Shown here piece after piece: positions 63,829-64,000 of a stretch of 64,000 nt of DNA (within the stretch, counting starts at the first letter, position 1; each line of letters begins with the position of its first letter). Source of the DNA: Methanobrevibacter millerae. Lineage in GTDB: Archaea > Methanobacteriota > Methanobacteria > Methanobacteriales > Methanobacteriaceae. The position numbers and the translations under genes are program-made. The notes beneath the pieces are model-generated. The model was not told where the DNA came from and ran no database searches. It was given only the letters and a program-made list of their open reading frames with translations. The stretch spans positions 17,206-81,205 of the forward strand of contig SUTF01000009.1 of assembly GCA_015063005.1 (NCBI GenBank). Direction: 5' to 3'.

Positions 63829-64000
63829 AGATTATAACCACATCTTTTTTGATTTTGTTTAAAAATTCCTTATTATGACTGCATGATGAAACCAAATCAA
63901 CATGACATTTAAATTCATCTTCCAAGTCTTGAACAAAAGACATATATTTAATTAAAGAAGTCACATCCCCATCATCCATTATGAAGTCCAAATCACTGTC
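63818..64000 (-). CDS. mntA: MntA-like nucleotidyltransferase antitoxin (partial at right edge)
   Basis: The last 60 residues are visible. They begin with SDLDFIM, the end of the nucleotidyltransferase motif, and continue with CHVDLVSS...NKEFLNKIKKDVVIIYER, the usual MntA C-terminus. MntA proteins neutralise HepT by adding AMP to its active-site tyrosine. The stop overlaps the hepT start by 11 bases, the typical gene arrangement. The N-terminus is outside the window. Confidence 0.8.
   Translation of the reverse strand, partial: DSDLDFIMDDGDVTSLIKYMSFVQDLEDEFKCHVDLVSSCSHNKEFLNKIKKDVVIIYER

Overview
The window looks like a stretch of a Methanobrevibacter-type chromosome (order Methanobacteriales). 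The evidence is an AT-rich sequence, split archaeal RNA polymerase subunits (H, B'', B', A'), GGTGAT/GGAGG-type ribosome binding sites, TTG/GTG starts, TATA/BRE promoters, tRNA genes without encoded CCA, an archaeal ether-lipid gene, HypD, a four-subunit 2-oxoglutarate:ferredoxin oxidoreductase, and giant secreted adhesin-like proteins with beta-helix and Ig-like repeats. No rRNA is present, so the species cannot be fixed.

Layout. 1-7.4 kb (minus): rpoA1 (runs off the left edge), rpoB1, rpoB2, rpoH. 7.45-8.06 kb (minus): five tRNAs (Lys, Asp, Tyr, Pro, Thr) with three visible promoters. 8.1-11.6 kb: thiM-thiE convergent with tpiA-pgk. 11.6-13.4 kb: a type II restriction-modification pair. 13.5-17.4 kb: Taw1, a STAS-like protein, NfeD, a band-7 protein and an LCP/DUF4012-like protein, then a hairpin-rich intergenic block. 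17.4-22 kb: korDABC-sucC (minus) divergent from a fumarase beta subunit, an arm of the incomplete reductive TCA pathway; pycB at 46-48 kb supplies oxaloacetate to the same pathway.

22-41.4 kb is the accessory part. It holds three large adhesin-like genes and a fourth, decayed adhesin C-terminus. A group II intron with a broken reverse transcriptase sits inside the terminator of the first adhesin. There is also an hsdM remnant and a pair of small unknown ORFs behind a perfect palindrome. Core genes (FKBP isomerase, DUF763, trm56, cobS) lie between. 41.5-50 kb: a CobZ/PgpA-like protein with an unknown partner, larC-queC, an SDR, pycB, and ino1 divergent from a DGGGP synthase gene that is followed by a membrane GT-C-like protein. 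51.7-56.7 kb: a NERD protein, a zinc-ribbon/TPR protein and a nonulosonate (sialic-acid-like) pair in which the cytidylyltransferase is fused to a PseG-like domain. 56.8-63.5 kb: hypD, a phosphoglycolate phosphatase, a PmbA-like protein, an SseB-like protein, a GyrI-like protein, moeA, aIF1A and rio1. The right edge cuts a MntA-HepT toxin-antitoxin pair whose HepT reading frame carries an internal stop.

Most unusual items: an apparent DnaJ J-domain with an intact HPD motif fused to the N-terminus of RNA polymerase subunit B'; a group II intron placed exactly in a terminator T-tract; an adhesin built of an N-I-T-rich repeat that seems to start at CTG; eight near-identical 246-bp repeats in another adhesin; the cytidylyltransferase-PseG fusion; and a compact multi-hairpin element at 17.18-17.36 kb. 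Everything here is from reading the sequence; no database search was possible.
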